In this document: positions 32,614-43,722 of the stretch, piece by piece
Layout: every line of letters starts with the position of its first letter
Numbering within the stretch: the first letter of the stretch is position 1
Position numbers and translations under genes: made by a program
Source: Siphonodentalium dalli
Lineage: Eukaryota; Mollusca; Scaphopoda; Gadilida; Siphonodentaliidae
Length of the DNA: 64,000 bases
Direction: 5' to 3'
Assembly: GCA_032622095.1 (NCBI GenBank)
Contig: CP136061.1
Location: forward strand, 13,593,287-13,657,286
Notes under the pieces: model-generated
Told to the model about the DNA's origin: nothing
The model's database searches: none
The model's input: only the letters and a program-made list of their open reading frames with translations

Positions 32614-33103
32614 TGTAGAGTAATCACCCCAACCAATACTCTAATGCTCCCTGATACATACTAAACATATATATCTTAACCGATGGGGGGAGACAGGAAT
32701 ATAATCGAACTATAAGTGACCCCAACCAATTACCAAGGTCATACTCGAAGAGGCCGCGACCTATGGGTTATGCAAGTCTAACCACAAAGGATGGATAGTC
32801 TTAGGTAATAATTCCCAGTTCACCCATGTGTCAGTACAGACAAAGAGATGCACTAATGACTGCTACCAGCCATTAGCGATATATAAACCGGACATTAATC
32901 TACTCTTCAATGAGTTTCGGCTCTTCAGACTAATTGGCAGGCATCAACATCAGGCCGCTAATTAATAAGCGACGCTTTCGGTCGTTCTATGACATCTATG
33001 ATTGATTCACAATTATGTATCATTTACCATCACAAGCTGTTGACTATACATTGATATTAGATGTGAATAAATGATATACAAGAACTGACTTCATTCTTCC
33101 ACA
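32614..33103 (+). repeat. 3' LTR (490 bp)
   Basis: This is the same length as the 5' LTR and identical to it except at four positions by eye. It starts TGTAGAGTAATC and ends TTCTTCCACA, followed by the CTAA target duplication. Confidence 0.93.
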
Positions 33104-33232
33104 CTAATACCATAGTATATATACAGGACAGATGCAACATTTTATCTCCGCAAGGATTTAAAATCAGCGAAGACATACACGGGGCTAAAACCATAGTAAA
33201 AATATGCCACATCATCTCCCCATATTGCCGGT
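33104..33232. repeat. Palindromic repeat block, right part
   Basis: Its reverse complement matches the left edge of the block at 22869-22985, including GGGGAGATGATGTGG, CTTCGCTGATTTTAAATCC and ATGTTGCATCTGTCCTG. It is the far terminus of the unit that the Ty3/gypsy element entered. Confidence 0.75.
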
Positions 33233-35842
33233 CAGGTTCACCCATGCAAACAATTTATACCTGACCTATTAAGCAATAATGGCGTTTGCCGGCGGAGTGC
33301 TCTGAATGTGTACTCGCTGAGCGGATTAGTAATTATCCCTGGGGGCGTTACCGATAAAGCAGTCTGTCGCGTCGCCCAATCATTCGCCCGAGATGACTGC
33401 GCTGTGAACTCGACACTTGCCTTGACTGGCTGGCGACCTAAAGCCATAGTATGCCCCACAGTAAAGGTCCGAAAGAATAACATTAATTTTGCCCAAACAC
33501 ATCCAGAAATTCTCAATAATCGCAATCAGTTTCTCTCACAAAGCCAATAACATATAGTGACAAATAAACGTTTTGTCCCCGTAATGCCTAACAACATATC
33601 TACTGTGTCAAACATGATTGTAACTAGGTCAGCTAAACAGAGCTCATCACAAGATGCACGCTCAAAAGCATACACAATACTATAATTATGCATTCAGGAA
33701 CGTATGCAGCGTGTGTTCCCCCCTTGCGACTCATAAATGAATTTCAATCCATAAATTGCATGAAAATATTAGCGTTTTAAAACCTATCTACGAATGTACG
33801 CTAAATTATAGTCTTATCATATATTATTACATATCATGTATATGTTTGAAAATGATATCGACTCGCGTAATACCCCAAAACCAGTCAATAACATGTGAAG
33901 TTAGCGTGCTGTAAACCCCTCTAAGATGCATGTGTTCCCCACGGGCTCGAGTTATAAACATAAATATTATAAGACGACCAATAAAAAAAATGTTTACATA
34001 GACATTCTACCCACATATTTTAGGAGGTATTCATGATTTCAGAATGCATTATTTAAAGTTTTATGTATAGTGTTTGTAACCAGGTTTGATACATGTACAT
34101 ACATATCTATGCTCCAAATCCACACCTATCTTCGTGGTATGCCTTAGAAATATGCCATATTTATCATGAACAGATTGTAAATTCTTTGAGTTTTCATCCC
34201 AGTCCAAAAATACAGAGGACAGCCTCCGGGACAGGGAAATATTTCCTTTGGTTATATACAACGATACTCAGATAACAATTACCCACTAAAAGTATCAGTT
34301 TAAATGAAACAATACTAAAATAATGGACAAACGTCAAAACCACCATAACTGCAAGAAAATTTCTCATCAACAACACTTCATGAGTGGAACCACTTTATGG
34401 TCAACCATACTCCACATTAATCTTTTATTATACACTTGTGTCAACTTTTTCAACCCGGAACAAAAATTGTTGTTCTCCTGTTAGGAATATTCCATATATA
34501 TATTATGGGTTCAAATAATGGTAAACATGTGATTGATTATATGCATTTTATTTGTGTATTTCAGTATGTATTTTTAACCATAATTATGTATTGAAGTATA
34601 TTAGCATATGTTAGCCTGGACCCAGGCCGGGAATACCATGTGGTGCCGGCTGCGTGGGACGCCGTGTGCCTCCTGGCACAGTCGATACCACATACATTCT
34701 CGAACTAATGTGCACATTGTGCTGCAGGGATCATAACTTGTCATACGCATTGCAACATCGTAACAACAGACACGAAAGTTTAAAGCTCTATTTGAATATC
34801 AAAACCAATCTATGAAACAATTGTTGCAATACAATCAGATTCTTTATTTCCACATGCAAAAAGAAAGGCTATGAACTAGATTTGCCACTTAAAGGCCCTT
34901 ACAGCCGGATAATAAACCTTACGATATACACCTTAACGATTCGTATAATTATAGACTTTCATTGTATATAAGGCAGACATAACTATAATCTGCATGTCTT
35001 ATATTTACACAAAAATCAACCAAATACATTACGTATGATTATGTGTATAAATGGTAAACGTAGTCAGGAAGAGTGTATAACCCACTCAAAACAAAAGCAC
35101 ATGTAGTCCCTGCACATGCATCTAACCGAGAACGTATTGATGTACAGGGACCTGTAGGGCGATCCACTGCCATCACCTTTGCGCTGCCCATTGGCGGGGT
35201 CCCTACATGCGCGCCTGCTTTGCGGTAGTGGCACTATGCAAATACCTATGTATAGTTCCCTTGACGTAGCGCGGGCGCGTGCTTGGGGACAGCGGATTGG
35301 GCTGCGCGGGGGTGGGGTGAAGCGCGTTACAGGCTACTGCGTTTGTGACAATAATTCAGATAGCCGCCATAATACGCTATGATACTTAAATCATTTCAGT
35401 AGATACCATCGAGCAACATACCTATTGCCATCCACAATTCATATGCGGTAGGCATAGTTCTGATGCCATCAAATTTGCTCGAGTTGATTCCAAAATTCTT
35501 GATATTAAAATGTGATAAATTGTAATCGATCGACGAGGGATAACTCTATCGACACAAATCTCAATTCTGCCTATGCATGGAGTTACACCACTTGTTACCT
35601 TGGCTTAAAATGTATATACATAATTGAAGTTTGTGGTCTGTCCTGAAGGGCGGTGGAGGCCATTAAAAATGGCGCCCACATGCCGGACTATTTTTATTGT
35701 TATATCATCTGTACATAGATATGTTATTACCTACCCCCTCCCCAGATTGTGTCTGCTGAAACTGGTACCATTTATATTGTGTATACACATCATTCTATAT
35801 ATGCATTACATAGCTACTTGCTAATAATATGTTGCATGGAGA
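33233..35842. other. Unassigned stretch
   Basis: No gene was recognised. The frame 33308-33550 (80 codons) and its minus-strand partner 33525-33238 are short and without motifs. A GC-richer patch at 35150-35330 stands out in AT-rich surroundings (GCGCGGGCGCGTGC, GCGCGGGGGTGGGG) but I cannot assign it. No tRNA or 5S gene was found there. Confidence 0.4.
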
Positions 35843-36556
35843 TTGGCCGATACGTCTGCGTACTTGTACTTTCCTATGTCTAATATCGAAATAATTTCTC
35901 TAAACTGCCGAGGGCTTAACCAAAACGAAAAACGCCGAGATCTGTTCCATCACCTTCGAGATAAAAAAGCTTCAATATATTGTCTACAGGACATACATTT
36001 CACCAAAGCCATGGAAAAATACATTGAAGCAGAATGGGGATTCAAACAGTAATGGCCTCTTACTCGTCTCAATCCCGTGGGGTGGCATTCCTCTTTAATA
36101 ATAACTTCGAATATGAAATAAATGACACAACACGGGATTCAGAAGGGAACTACATTATATTAGATATATCGATCGAAAAAATTAGATTCAGTCTCATGAC
36201 AATCTATGGCCCGAATGACGATAATCCAACTTTTTATAAAAATATCAACAAACTGCTTTTAGACATCGGTAATACTCAAATAATCATACGTGGTGACTGG
36301 AACATCTCGCAAGATCAAGAACTTGATACCTTCAATTACAACTACATTAATAATCCAAACACAAAAGACGCACTGAAAAATCTTGCCGCCAGCCTCGAAC
36401 TCGTGGACCCATGGAGATTGAAAAATAAAAATGAAAGACGATATACTTGGCGAAGAAAATCCCCAATTAAAATGGCAAGGTTGGACTTTTTTATGATCTC
36501 TGCAGATCTTTTTAATTACTCGAAATTGCCCAGACATTTTACCTGCTTATAGATCG
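35843..36556 (+). pseudogene. LINE apurinic-type endonuclease (one frameshift)
   Basis: The first frame (to 36052) reads IEIISLNCRGLNQNEKRRD and YCLQDIHFTK; the usual catalytic Glu position in LQE-x-H reads Asp here. The second frame (36034-36552) carries SRGVAFLFNN, LMTIYGPNDD, IIRGDWNIS and YTWRRKSPIKMARLDFF; the SDH block appears just after its stop at about 36555. A single shift near 36045 separates the two. The block order matches L1/Tx1-type LINE endonucleases, which nick the target DNA. Confidence 0.82.
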
Positions 36557-38310
36557 GACCACTCCATGATTAATCTCACACTCAAAATTAATAACTCGGA
36601 AAGGGGACCCGGATTTTGGAAATTTAATAACTCCCTACTGTACGAAAAAGAATATGCATCGACTGTAAAAACAATCATACGTGATAATAAAGTTATATAT
36701 GGCATCACACAGCCAGATGGCACCCCTGTCGAAAACCCCACACGATCACTAAACAACTATTCCTTGACGCAATGCTACTAGACATTCGTGGTGCGACAAT
36801 TCAGTTCTCATCCAAACGCAAACGAGAATCGAAGCTCAGAGAAAATAAGCTCATTTGTGATCGAAAAGAAATTGAATTGAAAATTGATCAGTCTGACAAC
36901 AGTCTCGAAGAAACAAGTTCCCTTTTACGAAAACGTGACGAATTCGATTCAAAAATTCAAAATATGAGAAAAGATAATATTCGCGGAGCCATGATCCGGT
37001 CACGTGCTCAATGGGTCGAACAAGGCGAGAAACCTACTAAATACTTTCTTAATTTAGAAAAAAGGAATTATGTATCTAAGACAATAACGAAAATGTTCCC
37101 AGGCTATCCCCCGAACAATCTGAAAGCTTAGAAGGCATCCTAACCCTTAATGAACTAACTTCTGCGTTGAAACGAACAAAGAACGGCAAAAGTCCTGGTC
37201 CAGATGGCTATACAGTAGAATTCTTCAAATTATTTTGGGTAGATGTAGGTCCCATTCTCTTGGAATCCCTAAATGAATCAATTACAACCGGGGAGCTGTC
37301 CATTACTCAAACACAGGGCTTGATCACTCTTATTCCAAAGAAAGACAAAGACAGGCAACTCCTAAAAAACTGGCGCCCAATCTCACTGTTGAAAGTGACA
37401 TATAAACTAGCATCAGCTTGCATAGCAGATAGACTGAAAAAAGTTTTACCGGTAATAATAGACCCCGATCAAACAGGCTTCCTCTCAAATAGATTTATTG
37501 GAGACAACACCAGACTCATATACGACATTCTTCAAAAAACAGAGCAAGAATCAAAATCAGGAATGCTGCTATTAATAGATTTTGAAAAGGCCTTCGACTC
37601 TGTATCATGGTCATTCATACATGAATGCCTAAAGTTTTTAATTTTGATGAATCAATCAAGTCTTGGATATCCATTTTCTACAATAATATATCCTCTTCAA
37701 TTCTCATAAACGGGCATATTTCCCAAAGTTTCAATCCATTCAGAGGCTGTCGGCAGGGTGATCCTATTTCACCTTATATGTTTTTAATTTGTGCAGAAAT
37801 GCTAGGTATCCTAATGAGACAAAACACTAAAATTAAAGGAATAATCCTCGGCGGTTTAGAATATAAAATATCACAGTACGCAGATGATACAATGATGATC
37901 CTCGATGGCAGTCAGGAAAGTCTATTAGAATCTTATAGTACATTAGACAAATTCGCCTCGGTGTCAGGACTGAATATCAACCACAGTAAATGTCAGGCAT
38001 CGTGGATTGGGGCTCTGAAGGGAAATACACACAACATATGCCCTGAACTACATGTACAATTCACCAACTCCTTTACTCTATTAGGGATTAAATTTAATAC
38101 CAACCTTGATAAAATATTAGATAACTACGACTCAAAGCTATCCGATATTAAGACCCTGATTAAATCATGGGGACATAGGCTATTGACTCCTTTGGGTAGA
38201 ATCACGGTAATAAAATCTCTTATATTGCCAAAAATAACCCACCTATTTCAGTGTCTTCCCAACACGACAGCATCATTTTTTTTTAAATTTAAAAACGATT
38301 CTGTTTAACT
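36557..38310 (+). pseudogene. LINE linker and reverse transcriptase (several breaks)
   Basis: The linker reads ERGPGFWKFNNSLL and later ARSRAQW-like RSRAQWVEQGEKPTKYFLN (37000-37060). Just after this about 60 codons seem missing, since the sense jumps to the LTLNELTSALKRTKNGKSP block near 37140. RT then shows KSPGPDGYTVEFFK, LITLIPKKDKD, NWRPISLL, DQTGFLSNRFIGDNTR, LLLIDFEKAFDSVSW and, after a shift near 37640, GCRQGDPISPYMF and the catalytic QYADDTMMI (about 37876). Thumb: LGIKFNTNLD. The frame breaks in a poly-T run at 38276-38284. Confidence 0.85.
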
Positions 38311-38777
38311 TTATTTGGGGAGGAAAACGAGACAGTGTTAAAAGAACCCAACTCTGCCAAAATTTCGAAGCAGGGGGTCTGAAAATGGTTGATGTCGAAG
38401 CTTTCAATTCATCTATGAAGATAACATGGATCCGCCGAATTATATTGAAACGGCCGAAATGGCACCCCCTTGTAGATTTACCAATAGACGAAGATCCCCT
38501 CTTTCTTGCATATGTTGGCCAATACTTAAAGCTATATTCTGCCGCATCCAGAATCCTTTCTGGAGAGATGTCCTTATCGCCTGGTATGAGATATTGGTAG
38601 CAGAAAAAGAGACCATACCCTTACTGTCTTCAATTTTATGGAATAATGAACATTTTAAAATAAATGGTTCGACACTAAATATACGGACATGGAGAGAACA
38701 TTGAATCATTTTCGTTAACGATCTTTTCCAGACTGATGGCACATTTCACACTAGACATTCCCTCTTATCGACATTTA
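38311..38777 (+). pseudogene. LINE C-terminal region, first part
   Basis: After the poly-T shift the sense continues as FIWGGKRDSVKRTQL and GGLKMVDVEAFNSSMKITW, the conserved stretch after the RT thumb in Tx1/L1 proteins. Two more frames follow (NPFWRDVLIAWYEIL at about 38550, then SRLMAHFTLDIPSYRHL), ending exactly where the inserted element begins at 38778. Confidence 0.75.
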
Positions 38778-39427
38778 GGTAGCAATACACGATTTCCAGC
38801 AATTTTGCCAACCTGGGAGGGGGTACTGTACTTCAAATCAGTGCTAAGCCATTATCGTTGGCATATATTCCATCGAGCATGTTTTAATTTCGACAGAAAT
38901 TTTAGGTGTAATCATATAAATGTACTTTTGGTTCTTCGTACAGTTTGTCATTGAGTTATGCCCCTTGGTTAGCACACACGAACCGCTCAATTTTACCCAT
39001 TTTTGTACTCAAATTGGCCATTTTCAACCCAAAAACAGACCATGATAGAGCGAATGTCAGTAAATAAGATTCTTCCACCTGATAGAGCTATGCTAGCGCT
39101 GAGAAATATTTGAAATAGAAAAAAATGTTATCGTATCAATTTGAAAAAAAAGTCTTACGAGCCCAGATGACAGAATTCAGGGGAGAGAAATCGGGCTATT
39201 TTCCTGTAATCAATAACACAGAGTTGGCCTTCACTGAATACGAAAACCCTGTTGCGTATCCAAATTTTTTACTTTTTTGAGAACTTTCCCAGTTTTGTAA
39301 AATAAATAAACCTTCAAACCAGTAAATGACACAGTTAACACAGGCTACACTGGCCGTTATGCCCGCCAGATACTTATATTTCTATTTTTCAGACCCCCTA
39401 CAACCCGTGAAATCGTGTACTGCTACC
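38778..39427 (+). mobile_element. TTAA-type non-autonomous element, copy 1
   Basis: It starts GGTAGCAATACACGATTTC and ends GAAATCGTGTACTGCTACC, which are inverted repeats with one difference. The left flank is TTTA and the right flank TTAA. The interior is non-coding and nearly identical to copy 2; copy 1 reads TGTACTTCAAATCAG where copy 2 has a few extra bases (TGTACTGGGTAGCAAATCAG). Confidence 0.8.
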
Positions 39428-40731
39428 TTAAAGGAAAAATAGAGTTATCCCCCTTCAACGCGCAAATGTCCAGTTAAGTCTCTGACGTACACCGATAACT
39501 TTGATATATAACACATATGGTGTTTCTTCAGTGCGAATGGGAAATAAGGTCAATATAAGTAGTGTGGTTTCAATAAAAATGAACCAAATTCACCCAAATT
39601 ATTGGTTATAGCGGAATTTTTTTTTTTAATTATAAATGTGACATCATGCCCACCACCTTAAAACTAAACATCCCAGTCAAAAAGGCAGTCTGAACAGACA
39701 TATTACATCTGTATTCTGCTGACCAGAGCATATGCACTGTGGTTATTCACTAGCCAGCCACCCCCCCCATCCTCCCCCGCATATGTTAAGACAATGTTCT
39801 TGTCACCCCCTCCAAATATGTTAAGAGACAATGTATTTGGTTATTTGGAAACACGACCAAGACCGAATGACCAATATCAATCAATACGCCTATTCGTAGG
39901 TGGTATCCGAGGAGTTCCATTGTTGGGATGTTCCCTTAGCAACACATTTCGTTACATGCAAATCACTTTTATGTGGTCAGTCATAAACATGTAAGAACGC
40001 AACAAAACTCCAAACAAATCGTAGGGAATAACTAATGCATATATAATCATCCCTCCCCCAAAATGTGAACCATGTTTATTTGGCCGGTCGGTGTACATTC
40101 CATGACTTAATTGTCAAGTTGAAATCACACTATTTAATTATTTATGGAATCTTATATACCATTTTGATTGTGCTGGTGCTCACGCGCTGTTCGTGATAAC
40201 TCAGTAGCTGACTTTACCCCCTCTCCAATATACATATTGACATTACTCGGTCATTCGGAAACACGACCAAGACTAAATAACCAACATTAATATGGCTTTT
40301 CGCACCAGGTATCCAAGGAAATCCATTGTTGAAATGTTTGCGTGGCAACACGTTTCATTAAATTGATGTCAATTTTATGTAATTGCACAAAACCGCACCA
40401 CTCGAAACGAATCGTACAGAGTAACTGATGCATATATAATCACATAACCCCCCCCCCCAAATGTGAACCGGAATGTTTTTTTTATCGATAGCAGACATAC
40501 GTTGAATTTGTTTTTTGCCCTGTCGGTGTGATCATTCAGTGACTTGTCAAGCTGGAATCCATACTATCAAAGTTTACAGCCTCTGATACAAATACTCTAC
40601 AAGCAAATGCACCTAATTCCGAGAACAGTCATAAATAGAAACTGTCAATAGTAACTCAGACACGAAGATAGGAAAGATAAAATGTTTCAGTAGATTTTCA
40701 CTAATTTATCCAATTTGATATGTCTCTTTAA
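39428..40731. repeat. Interior of the composite unit, with a diverged ~410-bp tandem duplication
   Basis: Two related segments, at about 39800-40115 and 40213-40550, share GGAAACACGACCAAGAC, AACTRATGCATATATAATCA, a C-rich run followed by AAATGTGAACC, and TCGGTGT...CTTGTCAAG. They are roughly 75-80% alike by eye. The left end contains AGAGTTATCCCCC, the reverse of the GGGGGATAACTCT motif seen elsewhere in the window. No gene is evident. Confidence 0.55.
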
Positions 40732-41383
40732 GGTAGCAATACACGATTTCCAGCAATTTTGCCAACCTGGGAGGGGTACTGTACTGGGTAGCAAATCAGT
40801 GCTAAGCCATTATCGTTGGCATATATTCCATCGAGCATGTTTTAATTTCGACAGAAATTTTAGGTGTAATCATATAAATGTACTTTTGGTTCTTCGTACA
40901 GTTTGTCATTGAGTTATGCCCCTTTGTTAGCACACACGAACCGCTCAATTTTACCCATTTTTGTACTCAAATTGGCCATTTTCAACCCAAAAACAGACCA
41001 TGATAGAGCGAATGTCAGTAAATAAGATTCTTCCACCTGATAGAGCTATGCTAGCGCTGAGAAATATTTGAAATAGAAAAAAAGTTATCGTATCAATTTG
41101 AAAAAAAAGTCTTACGAGCCCAGATGACAGAATTCAGGGGAGAGAAATCGGGCTATTTTCCTGTAATCAATAACACAGAGTTGGCCTTCACTGAATACGA
41201 AAACCCTGTTGCGTATCCAAATTTTTTACTTTTTTGAGAACTTTCCCAGTTTTGTAAAATAAATAAACCTTCAAACCAGTAATGACACAGTTAACACAGG
41301 CTACACTGGCCGTTATGCCCGCCAGATACTTATATTTCTATTTTTCAGACCCCCTACAACCCGTGAAATCGTGTACTGCTACC
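40732..41383 (+). mobile_element. TTAA-type non-autonomous element, copy 2
   Basis: It has the same ends as copy 1 and is flanked by TTAA on both sides (40728-40731 and 41384-41387). Length is 652 bases. The perfect TTAA pair supports a piggyBac-like or Kolobok-like mechanism. The element encodes nothing recognisable. Confidence 0.85.
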
Positions 41384-42132
41384 TTAATGTCCGAACAGAT
41401 TTCATCACTTTGCATGCGCTTCTTCGACAAGCAGAAAAAAGTGTCAAAACACTTAAACAACCTAATAATCCCCTGATGGCACCAATCCTCCCAAGTAATT
41501 ACATATTATTATTACGCAATGCGAAAGGTGGGCGCGATTTTTACAACTGTCTAGTGTCGAGAAACAAGTAACTAGACGTGTGCTCGAAATGGGAATCCAA
41601 ACTAGGCGAGTACAACATTCCATGGGATATTTGCTTCAAGGCCCCATTCCAGTCCACGTCTGACACTAAATTACACTGGCTTCAATTTCGTATAAACTGT
41701 AGAATTTTAGCTACCAATACATTTCTAAAACTGGCCAAGATTAGACAAAACGATCTTTGCAACCGATGTCAAACACAAGAAACGATATGCCACATATTTT
41801 GGGAGTGTCCGTATGTTCAATCATTCCTAGACAAGCTTTCCAAATGGACAATATCAAACAATTTCGTCATTCCTTTAACAAAAAAGACAATGACGCTTGG
41901 AAACATGAGCACTCGAACGGATAACATTACAAATTATTTAATTTTGATTATTAAAAACTATATTTACAAAACAAAATTTACAACGGACCAATTGTCTATG
42001 AATGCTTTAATTGCAGAATTCAACTTTAGGTATAATTGCGAAAAATACAATGCATACTGCAGACTTGAACGTAATATGTTCGATACCAAGTGGCTTCTAA
42101 TGAAACGAGCACTTGAAAACGAAACCCGATAA
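41384..42132 (+). pseudogene. LINE C-terminal region, second part
   Basis: The first frame (41389-41571) reads NVRTDFITLHALLRQAEKS and RNAKGGRDFYNCL. After a shift the second frame (41578-42132) reads WESKLGEYNIPW and FQSTSDTKLHWLQFRINCRIL. It then carries the Cys/His knuckle LCNRCQTQETICHIFWECPY (C-x2-C...H-x4-C), typical of the C-terminal zinc motif of Tx1/L1-like ORF2. The gene ends at TAA 42132. Confidence 0.8.
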
Positions 42133-43076
42133 GATACAACACTTTAAAGGCCGTTCGGATATATATCTCAATATTATATTGGTAGAATAGAAAGTTGAAA
42201 CATGGCCAGTCATTGACCGATTGTTCGTAAACAACGAAATAATTTGTCGACAAAGAACAAAGGGTAACAACTCTATTAATATAGCCCCCGGCATCGGGGC
42301 TGTATCTTCTGTTTTGACATATCCTGACTGTTTCGCAGCGCTGTGTCGTGTATCGTGTCCAATCTCCCATATTTGATATCAACATATTATATGTCCATGT
42401 CACATTATATCATGACACCAGGTGCGAATGAAGAGTGTAAGACTGTTCGCATGTGACAGTGAGATAGTTTCCCCTCTCGCCCTTGAAGTATTGTATGCTA
42501 ATGTATGTCTGTGATATTCCGTGTATGTTTTGCTATTCAATAAAACAAATTTTAGTTTGCTACTCCTTCTACTATATAGAGGTTGCCAACCTTCTCATGT
42601 AATGGGAAATAATCGTAAAGGGGAGATAACTCCGGGAACAGACGCTGGGCCGAAATCGCCTTGCATTCAATTCCGGTAACTTCTAGATTCCTACATTCCC
42701 TAGTCAGTTCGCATACCACCATGGATTTGTATTTAAGAAATACAAATACAACAAAATTAATATGAACATACGTAAACGTAATAAAGCCCACGTAGATTTA
42801 ATACGCATGCCCGTCTGCTCTCTAAAATAAACTTAATAACGATTCTTTTTTATATTTTCCCGGTATCGAAATAGGTTAATGAAATTACAATCTCACCGAT
42901 AAAAATATAATGATATTTCTTCTCGTGTTCGAGTTGAAATTTCGCAGAGGTGTAATTCCCAATACTGAATATCTGACCTGACGTGGGGTAATAATATAAT
43001 TACTTTGAAATAAGTCCAATTAGTCCATTTTGTGTTTAATTTCGGCAATGTTGAACAAATGCACACCAAGAACGGG

Positions 43077-43121
<45 letters not shown>

Positions 43122-43403
43122 AATATGAAGAGTAACACCTTTTAAGACCTATTTTATGTATTTAACATACGAGCTTTCGGGTTTCCCCTTCCTCAGGTAT
43201 ATATGCAAATGGAGTTACATCAAGATAACAGAACAAAAAAACAAAACTATATCTTGATGTAACTCCATTTGCATATATACCTGAGGAAGGGGAAACCCGA
43301 AAGCTCGTATGTTAAATACATAAAATAGGTCTTAAAAGGTGTTACTCTTCATATTTATTAATTATCAGCAGACCTATACGGCTAAGAAGAAATTATATAT
43401 ATT
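41896..43403 (+). repeat. 1.5-kb direct duplication, left copy
   Basis: It contains the end of the LINE gene, its 3' untranslated region, the AATAAA signal, about 560 bases beyond it, a (TA)n tract (43086-43117) and the 220-bp hairpin. It matches 46120-47627 at an offset of 4224-4226 bases, with about three substitutions seen by eye (for example near 42306 and 42472) and a small (TA)n length change. Confidence 0.9.
43118..43359. repeat. Perfect 110-bp inverted repeat (hairpin) with hammerhead-like core
   Basis: Arms 43118-43227 and 43250-43359 are exact complements around a 22-base A-rich loop. On either strand an arm contains CTGAGGAAGGGGAAACCC followed by GAAA: a CUGANGA core, a GGG-GAAA-CCC hairpin and GAAA, as in hammerhead ribozymes (plus strand 43281-43302). 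Stems I and III are not convincing. Hammerheads are known in Penelope-like element terminal repeats, and a Penelope-like gene lies next to it. Confidence 0.6.
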
Positions 43404-43475
43404 TTGAAAGTGTGGAGAGCGCGGGCACAGGTCGGAATCCGATTTCTTATGTAATTATTTCTATGGAACTAGCTA

Positions 43476-43665
43476 AATTTTGTTAGGTTGTGTCGGAAAT
43501 TGACATAAATTTTGTTAGGTTGTGTCAGAAATTGACATCAATTTTGTTAGGTTGTGTCGGAAATTGACATTGAATAACTTGTTGAGCATTGTTGCCATTC
43601 AAAGATGGAACTAGCTAAATTTGTTTGGGTTGTGTCGGAAATTGACATAAAATAATGTGTTGAGC
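43476..43665 (-). repeat. ~36-bp tandem repeat in the 3' flank of the Penelope-like gene
   Basis: The unit (A)AATTTTGTTAGGTTGTGTCG, ending GAAATTGACAT, occurs at about 43474, 43511 and 43547, and once more at about 43617 after a gap. ATGGAACTAGCTAAATTTTG precedes the first and last copies. It lies downstream of the minus-strand Penelope-like ORF. Confidence 0.75.
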
Positions 43666-43722
43666 ACAAACTAAGGATAATGGTGTTGACATAAGCTAAA
43701 AGCTAATTGAACTGCGTGTTAA

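Larger units (their letters stand above)
23393..33103 (+). mobile_element. Ty3/gypsy LTR retrotransposon, 9711 bp
   Basis: Two 490-bp direct LTRs (TG...CA) flank gag, protease, RT-RNase H and integrase in that order; integrase after RNase H is the Ty3/gypsy (Metaviridae) order. The target duplication is CTAA (23389-23392 and 33104-33107), and the unfilled site GGGGCTAATACC fits the palindromic block it entered. By eye the LTRs differ at four positions, so insertion was recent. Yet gag, protease and pol are broken by single-base shifts and one in-frame stop. No envelope-like gene was found. Clade not assigned. Confidence 0.93.
38778..41383. mobile_element. 2.6-kb composite unit: two TTAA-type elements flanking 1.3 kb
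   Basis: The outer ends coincide with the break in the LINE: LINE sense stops at 38777 and resumes at 41384. Both ends are near-identical 650-bp elements in the same orientation. The 1.3-kb interior has no LINE similarity and no gene that I recognise. The simplest reading is that the whole unit entered as one composite, but stepwise insertion is possible. Confidence 0.6.
35843..42560 (+). mobile_element. Tx1/L1-like non-LTR retrotransposon, interrupted and decayed
   Basis: Endonuclease, linker, RT and C-terminal domain lie in order on the plus strand from about 35878 to 42132, with a 3' untranslated region to a polyadenylation signal AATAAA at 42539-42544. Coding sense stops exactly at 38777 and resumes at 41384, either side of a 2.6-kb insertion. 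No ORF1 was found upstream, so the 5' side may be truncated near 35840. Several frameshifts and an internal deletion show it is dead. Confidence 0.85.

Noticed and set aside
35150-35340. GC-rich patch as a possible 5S rRNA or tRNA cluster
   Set aside because: No internal promoter boxes or cloverleaf were recognisable.
38778-41383. LTR retrotransposon with 650-bp LTRs
   Set aside because: Each repeat has its own inverted tips and TTAA-type flanks, and there is no gag, pol or polypurine tract between.
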